33,399 nt of DNA. Source: Phycisphaerales bacterium (lineage in GTDB: Bacteria > Planctomycetota > Phycisphaerae > UBA1845 > Fen-1342). Location: contig JALHJL010000044.1 in assembly GCA_022839625.1 (NCBI GenBank), positions 1 to 33,399 on the forward strand, in the 5' to 3' direction. Numbering within the stretch: the stretch's first letter is position 1; every line of letters starts with the position of its first letter. A model generated the notes under the pieces. That model worked only from the letters and a program-made list of their open reading frames with translations, was not told the DNA's origin and did no database searches. The translations under genes were made by a program, and so were the position numbers. Below, piece by piece: positions 31,672 through 33,399 of the stretch.

Positions 31672-32903
31672 GCGGCCCTTTTCCGCTGTTCGCACGGTTC
31701 GGCGTCGAGCTGGAGTACATGATCGTGGACGGCGACACGCTGGACGTGTTGCCCGTCGCGGACGAGGTCCTGCGGGCGGAAGCGGGCGAGTATACGTCTG
31801 ACTTCGAAGCGGGGGCGCTGACGTGGTGCAACGAGCTCGTGTTGCACGTCATCGAGCTGAAAACCACTAGCCCGGCGACGGCGCTGGAGGGCCTCGCCGC
31901 GGCTTTCCACCAGGACGTGGGCCGCATCAACGCGCTGGCCAGAGCCCTGGGCGGCCGGCTGTTGCCCACGGCGATGCACCCCTGGATGGACCCCTTCCGC
32001 GAGGCGCGGCTCTGGCCGCACGAGTGCAGCCCGATCTACGAAGCATTCCATCGCATCTTCGACTGCCGCGGCCACGGCTGGTCGAACTTGCAGGCCCTGC
32101 ACCTGAACCTGCCCTTTGCCAACGACGAGGAGTTCGGGCGGCTGCACGCGGCGATCCGCCTCGTGCTGCCAATCCTGCCGGCGCTCGCCGCCGGCTCGCC
32201 CGTCTGCGACGGTCGTCCCTCCGGCCTGCTGGACGCGCGGCTCGACGCGTACCGGCACAACGCACGGCGCGTGCCGTCGGTAAGCGGGCGCGTGATTCCA
32301 GAGCCCGTGTACACCCGCGCGGAGTACGAGGAGCACATTCTGGGGATGATCTACCGCGACCTCGCACCGCTCGATCCGGACGGCATCCTGCGCCATGAGT
32401 GGGTGAACGCTCGCGGGGCCATCGCGCGCTTCGACCGGCAGACCATCGAAATCCGGGTGCTCGACATGCAGGAGTGCCCTGCCGCCGACCTCGCAATCCT
32501 GGAGCTCATCGCCGCCGTCCTGCGGGCAATGACCGAGGAGCGCTGGGGCCGGTACGCGGAGCAACGCGCGTGGCCGGTGGAACCGTTGGCCGACCTCCTG
32601 CTGGCGGCGGTCCGGGACGCGGAGCTGACGCGCATCGCGTCACCCGCCTACCTGCGCCTGTTTGGAATGGAGGGCGTGCAGGAATGCACGGCGGGCGAGT
32701 TGTGGGGGCACCTGCGGGCAGCGTTGGGACCGGCGGCAGTCACCGAAGCCGCCAACGGCCCGCTCGACGTGATTCTGCGCGAGGGCTGCCTCGCGCGGCG
32801 GATTCTGCGGGCGCTGCCGGGCAACCCGCCGCCCGAGGCACTTCGGGCCGTGTACCGGGAACTGGCGCGGTGCCTGGTGGAGAACCGGCTGTTCCGCCCC
32901 TGA
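31668..32903 (+). CDS. GCS2-type carboxylate-amine ligase
   Basis: The 411-residue protein belongs to the glutamate-cysteine ligase 2 family (YbdK-like, glutamine-synthetase fold). Visible landmarks are the N-terminal metal/ATP strand FGVELEYMIVD (11-21), the second acidic strand ELVLHVIELKT, SNLQALHLNLPF, the arginine segment ARFDRQTIEIRVLDMQECP, and a helical C-terminus. These enzymes join a carboxylate to an amine using ATP. With the RLAN ATP-grasp and the C39-like peptidase it forms a conserved trio; substrates are not known. The ATG overlaps the upstream stop by 4 nt, so translation is probably coupled. Confidence 0.88.
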   Translation: MSGPFPLFARFGVELEYMIVDGDTLDVLPVADEVLRAEAGEYTSDFEAGALTWCNELVLHVIELKTTSPATALEGLAAAFHQDVGRINALARALGGRLLPTAMHPWMDPFREARLWPHECSPIYEAFHRIFDCRGHGWSNLQALHLNLPFANDEEFGRLHAAIRLVLPILPALAAGSPVCDGRPSGLLDARLDAYRHNARRVPSVSGRVIPEPVYTRAEYEEHILGMIYRDLAPLDPDGILRHEWVNARGAIARFDRQTIEIRVLDMQECPAADLAILELIAAVLRAMTEERWGRYAEQRAWPVEPLADLLLAAVRDAELTRIASPAYLRLFGMEGVQECTAGELWGHLRAALGPAAVTEAANGPLDVILREGCLARRILRALPGNPPPEALRAVYRELARCLVENRLFRP

Positions 32904-32955
32904 AGTCACGGTCATCCCCAGCCATGCCGACACGCGAGGCCGTCGTCCCGCCCCT

Positions 32956-32981
32956 CCGGGTTATGAGAGCAATAAACCCGG
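32956..32981 (+). terminator. Hairpin after the amidoligase operon
   Basis: CCGGGTT (32956-32962) pairs with AACCCGG (32975-32981) around a 12-nt loop, 53 nt past the last stop codon. Only a weak TCTCGCCATTT follows, so it is a tentative terminator. Confidence 0.35.
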
Positions 32982-33345
32982 TCTCGCCATTTCATACGCG
33001 CCTCGTAACTTGCGACAGGCCATAGCGGCTCGCCGGTGCCGGCATGAGCAGGGCCGCCGAACTGGCACGCCGGCGGCTCGCTTGAGAGCGGCCCGCCTCG
33101 AACGAGCGCGAACCACAGCGCCGAAACGCGGTCCGGTCCTGTTCCCAGTCGGCTCGGCGTGTCGTAGAATCAGCGTTGCGTTCCAGGCAGAGCCTGATCG
33201 ATGGCGACATCTGCGTAGGAGGAAGACCCACGCCAAGTCATCGCCCCGCGGTAATGCTCTTGCAATGGCTAAGACCACACGAGCATAACCCGGATTATTT
33301 ACCAGCTTCATGAGTTTTGGTGCAAACCTGGGCCGTTCCGCTGCG

Positions 33346-33367
33346 TAAAAAGGGCGTGCAGACACGC
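33346..33367 (-). terminator. Candidate intrinsic terminator on the minus strand
   Basis: On the minus strand GCGTG-TCTG-CACGC forms a 5-bp stem with a tetraloop, followed after CC by TTTTT. It would end a minus-strand transcript entering from beyond the right edge. The stem is short, so confidence is low. Confidence 0.3.
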
Positions 33368-33399
33368 GTGACCCACGGAACGGGAGCAACACCTCATGG

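Larger units (their letters stand above)
32904..33399. other. Right-end region without a supported gene
   Basis: Nearly 500 bp follow the amidoligase operon. Overlapping open frames cross it on the minus strand (one with NNPGYARVVLAIARALPRGDD), but none has a ribosome-binding site or a family I can name. It contains the hairpins listed separately. An ATG at 33396-33398 with GGGAG nine bases upstream could be the start of a gene cut by the window edge. Confidence 0.35.

Noticed and set aside
33396..33399. ATG at the right edge with GGGAG upstream
   Set aside because: It may start a gene, but only one codon is visible, so no CDS can be called.

Overview
The window looks like a chromosomal segment of a planctomycete, most likely of the Phycisphaerae kind. 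The clues are high GC, two exported proteins with dockerin-like 'DLNCDG..DFGDINPF' calcium repeats, a eukaryotic-type (GT3) glycogen synthase, a BatA-type VWA membrane protein, a planctomycete-style integrase remnant, and many short GC-rich interspersed hairpin repeats between genes. The taxonomy is inferred from protein families; no rRNA gene is present.

Layout, left to right. (1) A minus-strand operon (4766 to 215) encodes two exported TldD/PmbA-family proteins overlapping by ATGA, then a DUF1611/DgcN-like protein; the second TldD paralogue has lost its metal-binding residues. (2) A lone plus-strand GT-C membrane glycosyltransferase (5174-6898). (3) Minus-strand GT3 glycogen synthase (7203-9161) and a giant cysteine-rich secreted protein with an internal dockerin-like pair (9409-12693). 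(4) A plus-strand group: BatA/VWA protein, small conserved protein, PilZ protein, then a HicAB toxin-antitoxin pair with a near-consensus promoter, an operator-like palindrome and probably a leaderless toxin mRNA. An integrase N-terminal remnant and tRNA-Val(CAC) follow, together resembling the scar of a tRNA-associated mobile element. (5) A minus-strand run: dGTPase-like HD hydrolase, matrixin-like metalloprotease with C-terminal dockerin-like repeats, acyl-CoA transferase fused to a GNAT domain, ADP-forming acyl-CoA synthetase, heme A synthase with an extra N-terminal membrane domain, and a second GT-C glycosyltransferase. (6) At the right, a plus-strand three-gene operon (29478-32903): C39/papain-like peptidase, RimK-like ATP-grasp ligase with RLAN N-domain, and GCS2-type carboxylate-amine ligase.

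The most interesting system is this last operon. It has two amide-bond-forming enzymes and one amide-hydrolysing enzyme, overlapping and co-directional. The combination is a recognised conserved neighbourhood, but I know of no established product. The junction of its first two genes also has a reading-frame anomaly at a C6 run. The exported TldD/pseudo-TldD pair with DUF1611, the GNAT-fused CoA transferase next to an ADP-forming synthetase, and the HicAB control region are the next best leads.
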